From NCBI GenBank assembly GCA_020860985.1, contig JAJBTG010000009.1:1-5807 (forward strand): a DNA stretch of 5,807 nucleotides, written 5' to 3'. This stretch comes from Oscillospiraceae bacterium. GTDB taxonomy: Bacteria; Bacillota; Clostridia; UBA1381. A program made the translations under genes and the position numbers. Below the pieces are notes generated by a model. That model had not been told where the DNA came from. It was given only the letters and a program-made list of their open reading frames with translations, and ran no database searches. This document shows positions 1 to 5,807 of this stretch, in pieces. The stretch's first letter is position 1. Every line of letters begins with the position of its first letter.

Positions 1-1
1 G

Positions 2-727
2 GATAAGATTATAGGCAGGAACCCTGTCCTTGAAGCGATTCGCTCGGGGCGCTCAATAGATAAAATACTTATAAAAAAGGGAAGGTATGAAGGCTCGATA
101 GTGCCGATTATAAGGAAAGCAAAGGATGCCAAAATCCCCATACAAGAGGTTGACTCCGCTAAGCTTGACGCGGTTGCGGAGGGAGAGAACCATCAGGGTA
201 TTATAGCTTATGTAAGCGCATACGAGTATGTGAGCGTCGAGGATATTTTGACGCGGGCGCGGGAAAGGAACGAGCCGCCGTTTGTAATAATATGCGATAA
301 AATTACCGACCCTCATAATCTCGGGGCGATTTTAAGAACAGCGAACTGTGTTGGTGCGCACGGAGTAATTATTCCAAAGCGCGGCAGCGCGGGACTTAAC
401 AGCGTGGTTGCCAAAACCTCAGCCGGAGCGGTTGAATATACTCCGGTAGCAAAGGTTACCAATATAGCCGGCACCATAGAAGCCTTAAAGAAAAACGGAA
501 TGTGGATTGCGGGGGCGGATATGGACGGCGAGGAAATGTATAATCTGGATTTAAGAGGCGCGCTGGGACTTGTAATAGGAAACGAGGGAGAGGGAATAAG
601 CAGGCTCGTAAAGGAGAGCTGCGACTTTCTTGCGAAGATTCCGATGAACGGTGAAATTAATTCATTAAACGCCTCGGTTGCGGCAGGCATACTTATGTAT
701 GAGGCTTTAAGACAAAGAAGAAATTAA
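2..727 (+). CDS. rlmB: 23S rRNA (guanosine-2251-2'-O)-methyltransferase RlmB (TrmH/SpoU family), 5' edge cut
   Basis: SPOUT-superfamily enzyme that uses S-adenosylmethionine to methylate the 2'-OH of G2251 in the 23S rRNA peptidyl-transferase P loop. 241 residues are visible, close to the usual length of about 245. The N-terminal RNA-binding domain opens with KIIGRNPVLEAI (residues 2-13) and includes HQGIIA (64-69). The methylase domain has all three TrmH motifs: motif 1 NLGAILRTA (106-114, with N106 and the catalytic-type R112), motif 2 IGNEGEGIS (192-200, E195) and motif 3 NSLNASVAA (220-228), which forms the SAM-binding knot. The frame is open from base 2; base 1 is a G, so it could be the last base of a start codon (M-D-K-I-I-G...), but this lies outside the window. 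An internal GTG at 101 is not the start, because the family homology runs upstream of it. It ends in TAA, 18 bases before the ACT gene. Family assignment is secure; the G2251 target is inferred from the family. Confidence 0.95.
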   Translation, partial: DKIIGRNPVLEAIRSGRSIDKILIKKGRYEGSIVPIIRKAKDAKIPIQEVDSAKLDAVAEGENHQGIIAYVSAYEYVSVEDILTRARERNEPPFVIICDKITDPHNLGAILRTANCVGAHGVIIPKRGSAGLNSVVAKTSAGAVEYTPVAKVTNIAGTIEALKKNGMWIAGADMDGEEMYNLDLRGALGLVIGNEGEGISRLVKESCDFLAKIPMNGEINSLNASVAAGILMYEALRQRRN

Positions 728-745
728 AATCAGGAGGATAAAAAT

Positions 746-1015
746 ATGAAGGCGGTTGTAACTGTAGTAGGAAAGGATAAAAAAGGTATTATCGCTAAGG
801 TCAGCACTGCTCTTTATGAAAACGATGTAAATATCGAGGATATTTCCCAGACAATTATGCAGGATATGTTCACGATGATTATGCTTGTTGAGTTTCGCAG
901 CAAGGATGTTTCCGTTCAGGATATTACGGAAATTCTCAATAAGGTAGGCGAGGAGCTGGAGGTTTCGATACACGTTCAGCGCGAGGAAATTTTCACATCG
1001 ATGCATAGAATATAG
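746..1015 (+). CDS. Stand-alone ACT-domain protein (UPF0237 family)
   Basis: 89 residues forming a single ACT domain, a small ligand-binding fold (beta-alpha-beta-beta-alpha-beta) that usually senses amino acids. Visible pattern: strand VVTVVGKD (4-11), the ligand-loop GKDKKGIIAKVS (9-20, with the conserved Gly14), helix 15-25, NIEDISQTI (29-37), strand MFTMIMLVEF (41-50), helix 57-71, and last strand VSIHVQRE (73-80). The short tail EEIFTSMHRI is typical of this UPF0237 group. There is no attached enzyme domain, so it likely acts as a dimeric sensor or as a partner of another protein. The start is ATG with AGGAGG at 732-737 and an 8-base spacer. It lies 18 bases before the DUF711 gene, and these two families are commonly neighbours (as in pneumococcal SP_0238/SP_0239), which suggests a shared function. 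The stop is TAG, the only one among the genes here. The ligand is unknown. Confidence 0.92.
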   Translation: MKAVVTVVGKDKKGIIAKVSTALYENDVNIEDISQTIMQDMFTMIMLVEFRSKDVSVQDITEILNKVGEELEVSIHVQREEIFTSMHRI

Positions 1016-1033
1016 GCATAATGGAGGGTAAAA

Positions 1034-2401
1034 ATGATTAATCCGTTTGAAGTAATAGAAACTATCAATATGATAGAAAATGAAAACCTTGACATAAGAA
1101 CGATTACAATGGGAATATCCTTGAAAAGCTGCGCGGGACCTGATGTTGACGAGGTCTGCCGCAAGGTCTATGATAAAATCACATTATATGCCCAGGATTT
1201 GGTAAAAACGGTCGAGGATATAGAGGAGCAGTTCGGAATCCCCATCATAAACAAGCGAATATCCGTAACTCCCATTGCGACGCTGGTTGACTCTTTGGAA
1301 AACCCGACAGTGGAAAAATGCGTTAAAATCGCGAAAACTCTTGATAAGGCGGCAAAAAAATGCGGGGTTAATTTTATCGGCGGCTATACCGCGCTTGTGC
1401 ATAAGGACTATACAAACGGCGAAAGAGTGTTGATTGAATCTATACCGGAGGCGTTGAAGTCCACCGAGCTTGTCTGCTCAAGCGTGAACATCGGCTCTAC
1501 GAGAGCGGGAATTAATATGAACGCCGTAAAGCAGATGGGTGATATTGTCAAAAGGGCGGCTGAGCTTACAGCCGATACGCAGGGATTCGCGTGCGCGAAG
1601 CTTGTTGTATTCTGCAACGCGGTCGAGGATAACCCCTTTATGGCGGGCGCATTTCTCGGCGAGGGCGAGGGCGAATGTGTTATAAACGTCGGTGTTTCGG
1701 GACCGGGAGTTGTAAAATGCGCGCTTGAAAAGGTAAGGGGCGAGGACTTCGGAGTTGTTGCCGAAACGATAAAAAAGACCGCGTTCAAGATAACAAGAAT
1801 GGGTCAGCTTGTCGCGCAGGAGGCTTCAAAGCGTTTAAACGTTCCGTTCGGAATTGTTGATTTATCGCTCGCGCCGACTCCGGCAGTGGGCGACAGCGTT
1901 GCCTATATATTGGAGGAAATGGGTCTTGAAAAGTGCGGAACGCACGGTACGACCGCCGCTCTTGCGCTGCTTAACGACGCGGTTAAAAAGGGCGGAGTTA
2001 TGGCATCGGGATATGTGGGAGGTCTTTCCGGCGCGTTCATTCCGGTGAGCGAGGACGCAGGCATGATTGAGGCGGCGAAAATCGGCGCTTTAACAATAGA
2101 AAAGCTTGAGGCTATGACCTGCGTATGCTCGGTCGGACTTGATATGATAGTCGTACCTGGCGATGTTCCGGCATCGACAATAGCGGCTATTATCGCGGAT
2201 GAGGCGGCTATCGGTATGGTCAACTCGAAGACGACCGCGGTAAGGATTATTCCGGCACCGGGCGCAAAGGAAGGAGATGTTGTTGAATTTGGCGGCTTGC
2301 TCGGTACGGGACCGGTGATGCCGGTCAAGAGCTATTCAAGCGAGGACTTTATCGCCCGCGGCGGACGTATACCGGCGCCGTTGCAGAGTCTTAAAAATTA
2401 A
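1034..2401 (+). CDS. DUF711 / UPF0210 ('PFL family') protein, function unknown
   Basis: 455 residues, full family length. The family has a solved pneumococcal structure (SP0239) with resemblance to the pyruvate formate-lyase fold, but I know of no proven reaction. Recognisable conserved blocks: [10 protein letters not shown] (198-207), [12 protein letters not shown] (217-228), [14 protein letters not shown] (278-291), [20 protein letters not shown] (301-320), [16 protein letters not shown] (328-343), [15 protein letters not shown] (365-379), [19 protein letters not shown] (387-405) and [12 protein letters not shown] (420-431). It has twelve cysteines, including a C-V-C at 363-365 whose second Cys sits in a conserved block. 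No signal peptide or membrane segment, so cytoplasmic. The start ATG follows GGAGGG at 1023-1028 with a 5-base spacer. It is preceded by the ACT gene (18-base gap), which is a plausible allosteric partner, and followed 33 bases later by ATPase genes. The family call is firm; substrate and reaction are not known. Confidence 0.94.
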   Translation: MINPFEVIETINMIENENLDIRTITMGISLKSCAGPDVDEVCRKVYDKITLYAQDLVKTVEDIEEQFGIPIINKRISVTPIATLVDSLENPTVEKCVKIAKTLDKAAKKCGVNFIGGYTALVHKDYTNGERVLIESIPEALKSTELVCSSVNIGSTRAGINMNAVKQMGDIVKRAAELTADTQGFACAKLVVFCNAVEDNPFMAGAFLGEGEGECVINVGVSGPGVVKCALEKVRGEDFGVVAETIKKTAFKITRMGQLVAQEASKRLNVPFGIVDLSLAPTPAVGDSVAYILEEMGLEKCGTHGTTAALALLNDAVKKGGVMASGYVGGLSGAFIPVSEDAGMIEAAKIGALTIEKLEAMTCVCSVGLDMIVVPGDVPASTIAAIIADEAAIGMVNSKTTAVRIIPAPGAKEGDVVEFGGLLGTGPVMPVKSYSSEDFIARGGRIPAPLQSLKN

Positions 2402-2420
2402 GCGGGCAGATGATTAAAAA

Positions 2421-2429
2421 AGAGGTGAT
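2421..2429 (+). promoter_or_regulatory. Ribosome binding site deciding the start of the G/H-type ATPase subunit
   Basis: AGAGGTGAT is a long match to the anti-Shine-Dalgarno end of 16S rRNA. Its GAGGTG core ends 7 bases before the ATG at 2435. A TTG at 2429 lies in the same frame but overlaps this site, so it cannot be the start; the ATG at 2435 is chosen. Confidence 0.8.
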
Positions 2430-2434
2430 TGATA

Positions 2435-2746
2435 ATGGAAGACTTGATTATGAAAATAATCGATATAGAATCGAGGGCGCAGGAAATAATAAAGGATGCT
2501 AAGGAAGCGGATAAAAATCTTGACGCCAATATCGAGGAGGAAACGAAAAAGCTTCATGCCGATATTGAGCGCCGCGCGCAGATAAAGGGCGAAACCATAC
2601 GTTCAATCGAGGACGAGGACGCCGAAAAAAGAATTGAGCAAATCCGAAAGAATACCGAGGAAAGCATTGCGCTTCTGGAAAAGAAATACAATGAGAAAAA
2701 AGAAAATTGGATAGACACAATTGTCGGCAGCATCATTGGAGGATAA
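2435..2746 (+). CDS. V-type ATPase peripheral-stalk subunit, G/H-type coiled coil
   Basis: 103 residues, almost entirely one charged helix rich in Glu, Lys, Arg and Ile. Residues 5-90 show heptad-like spacing of Ile/Leu/Ala among acidic and basic residues (for example IEQIRKNTEESIALLEKK, 67-84), as expected for the subunit that pairs with subunit E to form the peripheral stalk holding the catalytic head to subunit I. The C-terminal end NWIDTIVGSIIGG (91-103) has the Trp-plus-hydrophobic tail and terminal glycines seen in clostridial V-ATPase G/H subunits. No signal peptide or membrane span. It is the first gene of the ATPase block, 33 bases after DUF711 and 15 bases before subunit C. Coiled-coil sequence alone is weakly diagnostic, so the call rests on size, tail and position; names vary between systems (AhaH, NtpF, AtpG), so no symbol is given. 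Confidence 0.8.
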   Translation: MEDLIMKIIDIESRAQEIIKDAKEADKNLDANIEEETKKLHADIERRAQIKGETIRSIEDEDAEKRIEQIRKNTEESIALLEKKYNEKKENWIDTIVGSIIGG

Positions 2747-2754
2747 GAGAGGTG
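2747..2754 (+). promoter_or_regulatory. Ribosome binding site supporting the GTG start of subunit C
   Basis: GAGAGGTG begins directly after the stop of the preceding gene, and its core ends 7 bases before the GTG at 2762. No in-frame ATG is as well placed: the next Met codon in frame is at residue 15, inside the conserved N-terminal helix. This supports GTG as the true start. Confidence 0.75.
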
Positions 2755-2761
2755 TATTTAG

Positions 2762-3805
2762 GTGGAGGTTCAATACAGCGCAATCGCCGCTAAGCTTAAA
2801 GCAATGCACGCCGATTTTCTTACGGATGAGGATTTTGAAGAGCTTCTGTCGAAAACAAGCGTGGGAGAGATTTGCAGCTACTTAAAGTCCACAAAGGGTT
2901 ATTCGGAAATCCTTGCGGATGTCGACGAACGCGAGGCTCACAGAGGTGCGATAGAAATCCTTATCGTACAGAATTTGGTTGACGAGTATGTGCGTCTTTA
3001 TAATTTTCTGGATCATTCAAAGCGCGAGTTTATGCAGTTTTGGTTTATGCGCCATGAGCTTGAGTTTCTCAAGCATGAGATACGATATATTTACATGCAT
3101 GAAGCGAGGAGCGGCAATGATTTTGACAAGAGCCGATTTGAGGCATTTTTCAATACGCATACAAAAATAAACCGTGAGATAATGCGTAACGCGACGTCGC
3201 TTGCCGACTGCGCGGAGGCGTGCAAGGGCACCCCGTATTATCGGGCTTTGCAGCGAGCGGTAAACCTTAACGCGGACTTTTTCTCGATGGGCATGATGCT
3301 TGACGCTATGTACTATGAGGGAGTATGGAAAACCATAAATCTGCGTTTTGACAAGTCGCAGCGGGAGCTTATAAAGAAGCACATGGGAACAAAGATAGAT
3401 ATGCTTAACATGATGTGGATTTACCGCGGAAAGAAATATTTCAATTTCGCGAACGAAATAATCTTTACCTATCTGCTGCCTGTGCGTTATAGGCTGAGCG
3501 AGGAGGTCTTTAAGCAGATGGTAAACTCACAAACCGTTGACGAAATGGTAGAAATCGCTCGCGGAACTGTGTACGGAGGTTTATTCGACGGTATTGAAAA
3601 GGGTACGTTTGTGGAGGAAAACTATAACCGTATAACATATAGGCTCGCAAAAAATATATTTGTGAATCATCCGGATTCAATGGCGGCGGTATATGAGTAT
3701 CTTACGCTGCGGGAGATAGAAATTAAAAAGATTGTTACTATCATAGAGGGAATAAGGTACAGTCAGAACCCCGATTCCATTCGTGAGCATATAACCATAA
3801 AATAA
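2762..3805 (+). CDS. ntpC: V-type ATP synthase/ATPase subunit C (V0D/AC39 family)
   Basis: 347 residues, normal for the bacterial AC39/V0D family. This funnel-shaped, all-helical protein sits on the cytoplasmic face of the proteolipid ring and couples it to the rotating central stalk (D-F). Family marks: N-terminal YSAIAAKLKAM (5-15), the repeated three-lobed helical layout, the signature IDMLNMMWIYRGKKYF (212-227), and the C-terminal helices with EYLTLREIEIKKIVTIIEG (312-330) and PDSIREHI (337-344). It is soluble, with no signal peptide. GTG start, see the site at 2747-2754; it is the only non-ATG start among the complete genes here. It is 15 bases after the coiled-coil subunit and 13 bases before subunit I. 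In the well-known Enterococcus hirae and Thermus operons, C lies after I, K and E; here it precedes I. Symbol follows the E. hirae ntp naming. Confidence 0.92.
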   Translation: MEVQYSAIAAKLKAMHADFLTDEDFEELLSKTSVGEICSYLKSTKGYSEILADVDEREAHRGAIEILIVQNLVDEYVRLYNFLDHSKREFMQFWFMRHELEFLKHEIRYIYMHEARSGNDFDKSRFEAFFNTHTKINREIMRNATSLADCAEACKGTPYYRALQRAVNLNADFFSMGMMLDAMYYEGVWKTINLRFDKSQRELIKKHMGTKIDMLNMMWIYRGKKYFNFANEIIFTYLLPVRYRLSEEVFKQMVNSQTVDEMVEIARGTVYGGLFDGIEKGTFVEENYNRITYRLAKNIFVNHPDSMAAVYEYLTLREIEIKKIVTIIEGIRYSQNPDSIREHITIK

Positions 3806-3818
3806 AAGGAGGAGCAAG

Positions 3819-5714
3819 ATGTCAATAACAAAGATGAAATCTGTAACGATTTCCGGTCAAATAAGCGATTTTGACAAGATGGTCGAAAAATACATTTACG
3901 GCAGAGATATTCATCTTGAAAAGGCAATGGCGGTTCTTTCAAACCGCAAGAACCTGCAAAGCTTCGAGGATACCAATGAGTATGACGCTTTGGCGAAGAG
4001 AGCTATGAGTATTTTGAAGCTGGCGAATTATCAGGCGGATAACGATATAGCGCCCGATACATCGACGCTTGAGCAGATGAGGGACTATCTCAATGATATA
4101 GACAGTCAGATAGATTCTGAAAAAAAGCAGTCCGATGCTCTGGAGCAGCGCATAAATGCGAATGATATCGCAATATCTCAGCTTGATTTGATGCTCGGCG
4201 CGGACGTTGATTTGTCAAAGCTTATTAAATTTGAGTTTATTAAATTCCAGTTCGGGCATATTCCGAAAGCGGGATACAAAACACTCACAACATATTTGGA
4301 TAACCTTGAGGTTATTTTCGTCAAAACCGCCGAGGATTTGACGGATGTTTGGGGATTTTATTTTGTGCCTCTTTCGAAGATGAAGAAGATAGACGATGTG
4401 TTTAGCTCTTTGTACTTTGAGAGTGTAACCATACCGGACAGCTATGTCGGCACGCCGAGCGAGATAAAGGAGCGGCTGATAAAGGAGAACGAGGCATATC
4501 GAAAGGAAATAGACGAGTTGAGCGCAAAGACGGCTCAAATGCTTTCCGATTCTGTCGGTCAGATTTGTCAAATATACAATCTGGCGAAGAAGCGGCATCA
4601 GTTTTCGGAGATAAGAAGGAACGCGGTACATAGCGACGTGTTCTTTTATGTAGGCGGATGGATGGATGAAAAGCAGGCGGCAAAGCTTGAAAAGGAAATC
4701 ACGGACTCGGGCGACATAGTAATGTTCTATTCGGCTCTGCCGTCGGATGTAAAGGATATGCAGCCGCTGACAAAGCTTAAGAATAATCCGGTCTTTAAGC
4801 CGTTCGAGATGTTTGTAAAGATGTACGGTCTGCCAAGCTATGAGGAAATAGACCCGACGCCCATTCTTGCGATAACATATATACTTTTCTTCGGTATAAT
4901 GTTCGGCGATGTAGGTCAGGCGGCTATTTTGGCAATAGCGGGATTTATCCTGTACAAAAAGAAAAAGTGGGACTTGGGCGGAATAGTAGGCTGGGTAGGA
5001 CTCTCGGGTATAATATTCGGAGTGGTATACGGAAGCTTTTTCGGAAACGAAGAAATAATACCGAACCTGCTGAACACTACTCCCGTTCGTCCGATGGAGC
5101 AGGCAATTACGATGCTTATTGCAACAATAGCAATCGGCGCGCTGATAATCATATTCGGCATGGTGCTAAATGTTATAAATGCGTATAAACGACGGGATAA
5201 GGGCGAGATGATATTCGGACACAACGGCATAGCGGGAATAGTTTTCTATGTTTCCATACTTGCGTTGGTTTTAAATATGCTGTTCAGCTTGGGTGTTCCG
5301 AATGTTATATTCGCGGTATTGATTATTGCGTCGGTAATATCGATGTATATGTGTGAGCCGCTTTCTAAGCTTGTTGTGGGAAAGAAAAATTGGCTCCCCA
5401 AGGACGGAATGTTCTATGTTGAGAATTTGTTTAAGATGTTCGAGGTTATATTGAGCTTCTTTACAAACACTCTGTCATTCTTAAGAATAGGAGCGTTCTC
5501 GATTGTCCATGTCGGCATGATGATGGTTGTGGCGGTGCTTGCAGGCGGCGGCGGAGTAGGCGGCGTTATTGTAAGCATAATAGGTAATGTACTCGTAATG
5601 GCGTTGGAGGGACTAATTGTAGGTATACAGGTGCTTCGTCTGGAGTATTACGAGATGTTCAGCCGTTATTTTACGGGCAGGGGCAAGGAATTTGTATCGT
5701 TAAAGGATAAATAA
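3819..5714 (+). CDS. ntpI: V-type ATP synthase/ATPase subunit I (membrane subunit a)
   Basis: 631 residues. Static membrane subunit that carries the two ion half-channels and binds the peripheral stalks. Residues 1-340 are the cytoplasmic arm, with coiled-coil parts near 82-122 and 214-243. The membrane half follows, with likely spans near 347-378, 386-407, 429-455, 469-491, 493-513, 535-578 and 581-610. Hallmarks: DPTPILAITYILFFGIMFGD (345-364), GIIFGVVYGSFFGNEE (397-412), FGHNGIAGIVFY (466-477) and LSFLRIGAF (552-560). Polar residues line up by spacing with the yeast Vph1p channel: R556 (R735), H564 (H743), E597 (E789) and R607 (R799), so the ion path looks intact. The usual GDxGYG reads GDVGQA (363-368). 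A glycine-rich turn, AGGGGVGG, lies at 575-582. The ATG has AAGGAGG at 3806-3812, overlapping the stop of subunit C, with a 6-base spacer. Ion type (H+ or Na+) cannot be read from this subunit. Confidence 0.95.
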   Translation: MSITKMKSVTISGQISDFDKMVEKYIYGRDIHLEKAMAVLSNRKNLQSFEDTNEYDALAKRAMSILKLANYQADNDIAPDTSTLEQMRDYLNDIDSQIDSEKKQSDALEQRINANDIAISQLDLMLGADVDLSKLIKFEFIKFQFGHIPKAGYKTLTTYLDNLEVIFVKTAEDLTDVWGFYFVPLSKMKKIDDVFSSLYFESVTIPDSYVGTPSEIKERLIKENEAYRKEIDELSAKTAQMLSDSVGQICQIYNLAKKRHQFSEIRRNAVHSDVFFYVGGWMDEKQAAKLEKEITDSGDIVMFYSALPSDVKDMQPLTKLKNNPVFKPFEMFVKMYGLPSYEEIDPTPILAITYILFFGIMFGDVGQAAILAIAGFILYKKKKWDLGGIVGWVGLSGIIFGVVYGSFFGNEEIIPNLLNTTPVRPMEQAITMLIATIAIGALIIIFGMVLNVINAYKRRDKGEMIFGHNGIAGIVFYVSILALVLNMLFSLGVPNVIFAVLIIASVISMYMCEPLSKLVVGKKNWLPKDGMFYVENLFKMFEVILSFFTNTLSFLRIGAFSIVHVGMMMVVAVLAGGGGVGGVIVSIIGNVLVMALEGLIVGIQVLRLEYYEMFSRYFTGRGKEFVSLKDK

Positions 5715-5721
5715 TGTTGAC

Positions 5722-5739
5722 TGACGCCCGAGGGCGTTA
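5722..5739 (+). other. GC-rich inverted repeat between subunit I and the next gene
   Basis: TGACGCC and GGCGTTA pair as a 7-bp stem (one G-U pair) around a CGAG tetraloop, 7 bases after the subunit I stop. It is followed by an A-rich stretch, not a run of T, so it is not a typical intrinsic terminator on this strand; the minus strand also lacks a T run after it. It could be an RNA processing or stability hairpin, a partial attenuator, or a protein-binding palindrome. Position just before a probable c-ring gene makes a role in adjusting expression plausible, but this is inference. Confidence 0.6.
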
Positions 5740-5758
5740 AAAATAAAAAATGATTATT

Positions 5759-5764
5759 GGAGGT
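5759..5764 (+). promoter_or_regulatory. Ribosome binding site before the last, cut-off gene
   Basis: GGAGGT sits 7 bases before an ATG at 5772, an ideal spacing. That ATG is directly followed by TAA. The next ATG in the same frame, at 5790, is 25 bases from this site, too far for normal initiation. The site shows that a gene begins here even though its start codon is unclear. Confidence 0.75.
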
Positions 5765-5789
5765 AATAAAAATGTAAGTAAAGATTTTA

Positions 5790-5807
5790 ATGGGTTTAAT
5801 AGCTTTT
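5790..5807 (+). CDS. Probable start of V-type ATPase subunit K (proteolipid, c-ring), cut by the window end
   Basis: Only six codons (MGLIAF) remain after the first legal ATG in this frame. Reading the frame from the codon after the TAA at 5775 gives VKILMGLIAF, hydrophobic as expected of the N-terminal membrane helix of a proteolipid; extended K subunits with an extra N-terminal helix are, from memory, common in gut Clostridia. Subunit K follows subunit I in the known ntp and Thermus operons. The ribosome binding site at 5759-5764 favours an ATG at 5772, but that is followed by an in-frame stop, so the true start is unclear: a sequence error, translation restarting at 5790, or another frame are all possible. 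The frame beginning with ATG at 5750 is also open to the end but gives a polar sequence. The call rests mainly on context. Confidence 0.35.

Noticed and set aside
313..690. Long minus-strand open frame inside rlmB
   Set aside because: It lies entirely opposite a gene with clear TrmH motifs, has no recognisable family features and no good ribosome binding site; it follows from the codon use of the plus-strand gene.
2006..2023. Ser-Gly-Tyr (residues 325-327) in the DUF711 protein as a pyruvate formate-lyase glycyl-radical loop
   Set aside because: True glycyl-radical loops have an Arg-Val-x-Gly-Tyr-type pattern close to the C-terminus; here the Arg is absent and about 130 residues follow. The 'PFL family' label should not be read as radical enzyme activity.
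1408..2328. Two long minus-strand open frames opposite the DUF711 gene
   Set aside because: Their low-complexity Ser/Thr/Pro/Ala composition is the mirror of Gly/Ala/Val-rich coding on the plus strand, which has strong family conservation.
2410..2502. Short plus-strand frame from the ATG at 2410, overlapping the start of the G/H-type subunit
   Set aside because: About 30 codons, no ribosome binding site, and it runs out of frame through the coiled-coil gene that has a strong site of its own.
4916..5230. Minus-strand open frame with hydrophobic stretches opposite the membrane part of subunit I
   Set aside because: Antisense of a membrane-protein gene often gives hydrophobic-looking frames; there is no start signal or family match.
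5548..5566. GGC-rich tract in subunit I as a frameshift site or sequencing slip
   Set aside because: The frame continues cleanly through it into the conserved LEGLIVGIQVLRLEYYE region, so it simply encodes a glycine-rich loop.
5722..5750. Intrinsic terminator after subunit I
   Set aside because: The stem is followed by A-rich sequence without a T run, and a further gene with a ribosome binding site starts just after it.
5750..5807. Open frame from the ATG at 5750 to the window end
   Set aside because: No ribosome binding site (only A-rich sequence before it), polar Asn/Gly-rich translation, and it reads through the good site at 5759-5764; kept only as an alternative for the last gene.

Overview
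The window is a compact, single-strand (+) stretch of bacterial chromosome that looks like it comes from an anaerobic member of the Clostridia (Firmicutes/Bacillota). The reasons are strong AGGAGG/GAGGTG-type ribosome binding sites before the genes, moderate GC with heavy use of ATA, AGA/AGG and GCG codons, a bacterial V-type (A/V-type) ATPase gene set, and the ACT-domain + DUF711 (UPF0210) gene pair common in low-GC Gram-positives. No tRNA, rRNA, CRISPR or insertion sequence was seen. Coding density is very high; the longest gap between genes is about 57-75 bases.

Layout: (1) bases 2-727, an almost complete rlmB, the 23S rRNA Gm2251 2'-O-methyltransferase, missing at most a few bases of its 5' end. 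(2) 746-1015, a stand-alone 89-residue ACT-domain protein, followed 18 bases later by (3) 1034-2401, a 455-residue DUF711/UPF0210 ('PFL family') protein of unknown function. (4) From 2435 to the window end, the start of a V-type ATPase operon: a small coiled-coil peripheral-stalk subunit (G/H type, 2435-2746), the V0D/AC39-type subunit C (2762-3805), the large membrane subunit I (3819-5714), and what is probably the first few codons of the proteolipid (c-ring, subunit K) gene at the right edge.

The ATPase genes fit together as follows. The G/H-type coiled coil would form the peripheral stalk. Subunit C would be the central-stalk adaptor sitting on the c-ring. Subunit I carries the half-channels and the essential arginines that face the c-ring. 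The catalytic A and B subunits and E, F, D are not in the window and presumably lie to the right. Whether the enzyme moves H+ or Na+, and whether it makes or hydrolyses ATP, cannot be decided here.

The gaps of 18, 18, 33, 15 and 13 bases, with no terminator visible, suggest that rlmB, the ACT-DUF711 pair and the ATPase genes can be read on one transcript. The most unusual spot is the end of the window. After subunit I there is a GC-rich inverted repeat, then a good ribosome binding site and a well-placed ATG that is followed immediately by an in-frame TAA; beyond that stop the same frame continues as a short hydrophobic stretch that could be the N-terminus of subunit K. This may be a sequence error, a disrupted start, or a start-stop regulatory element.
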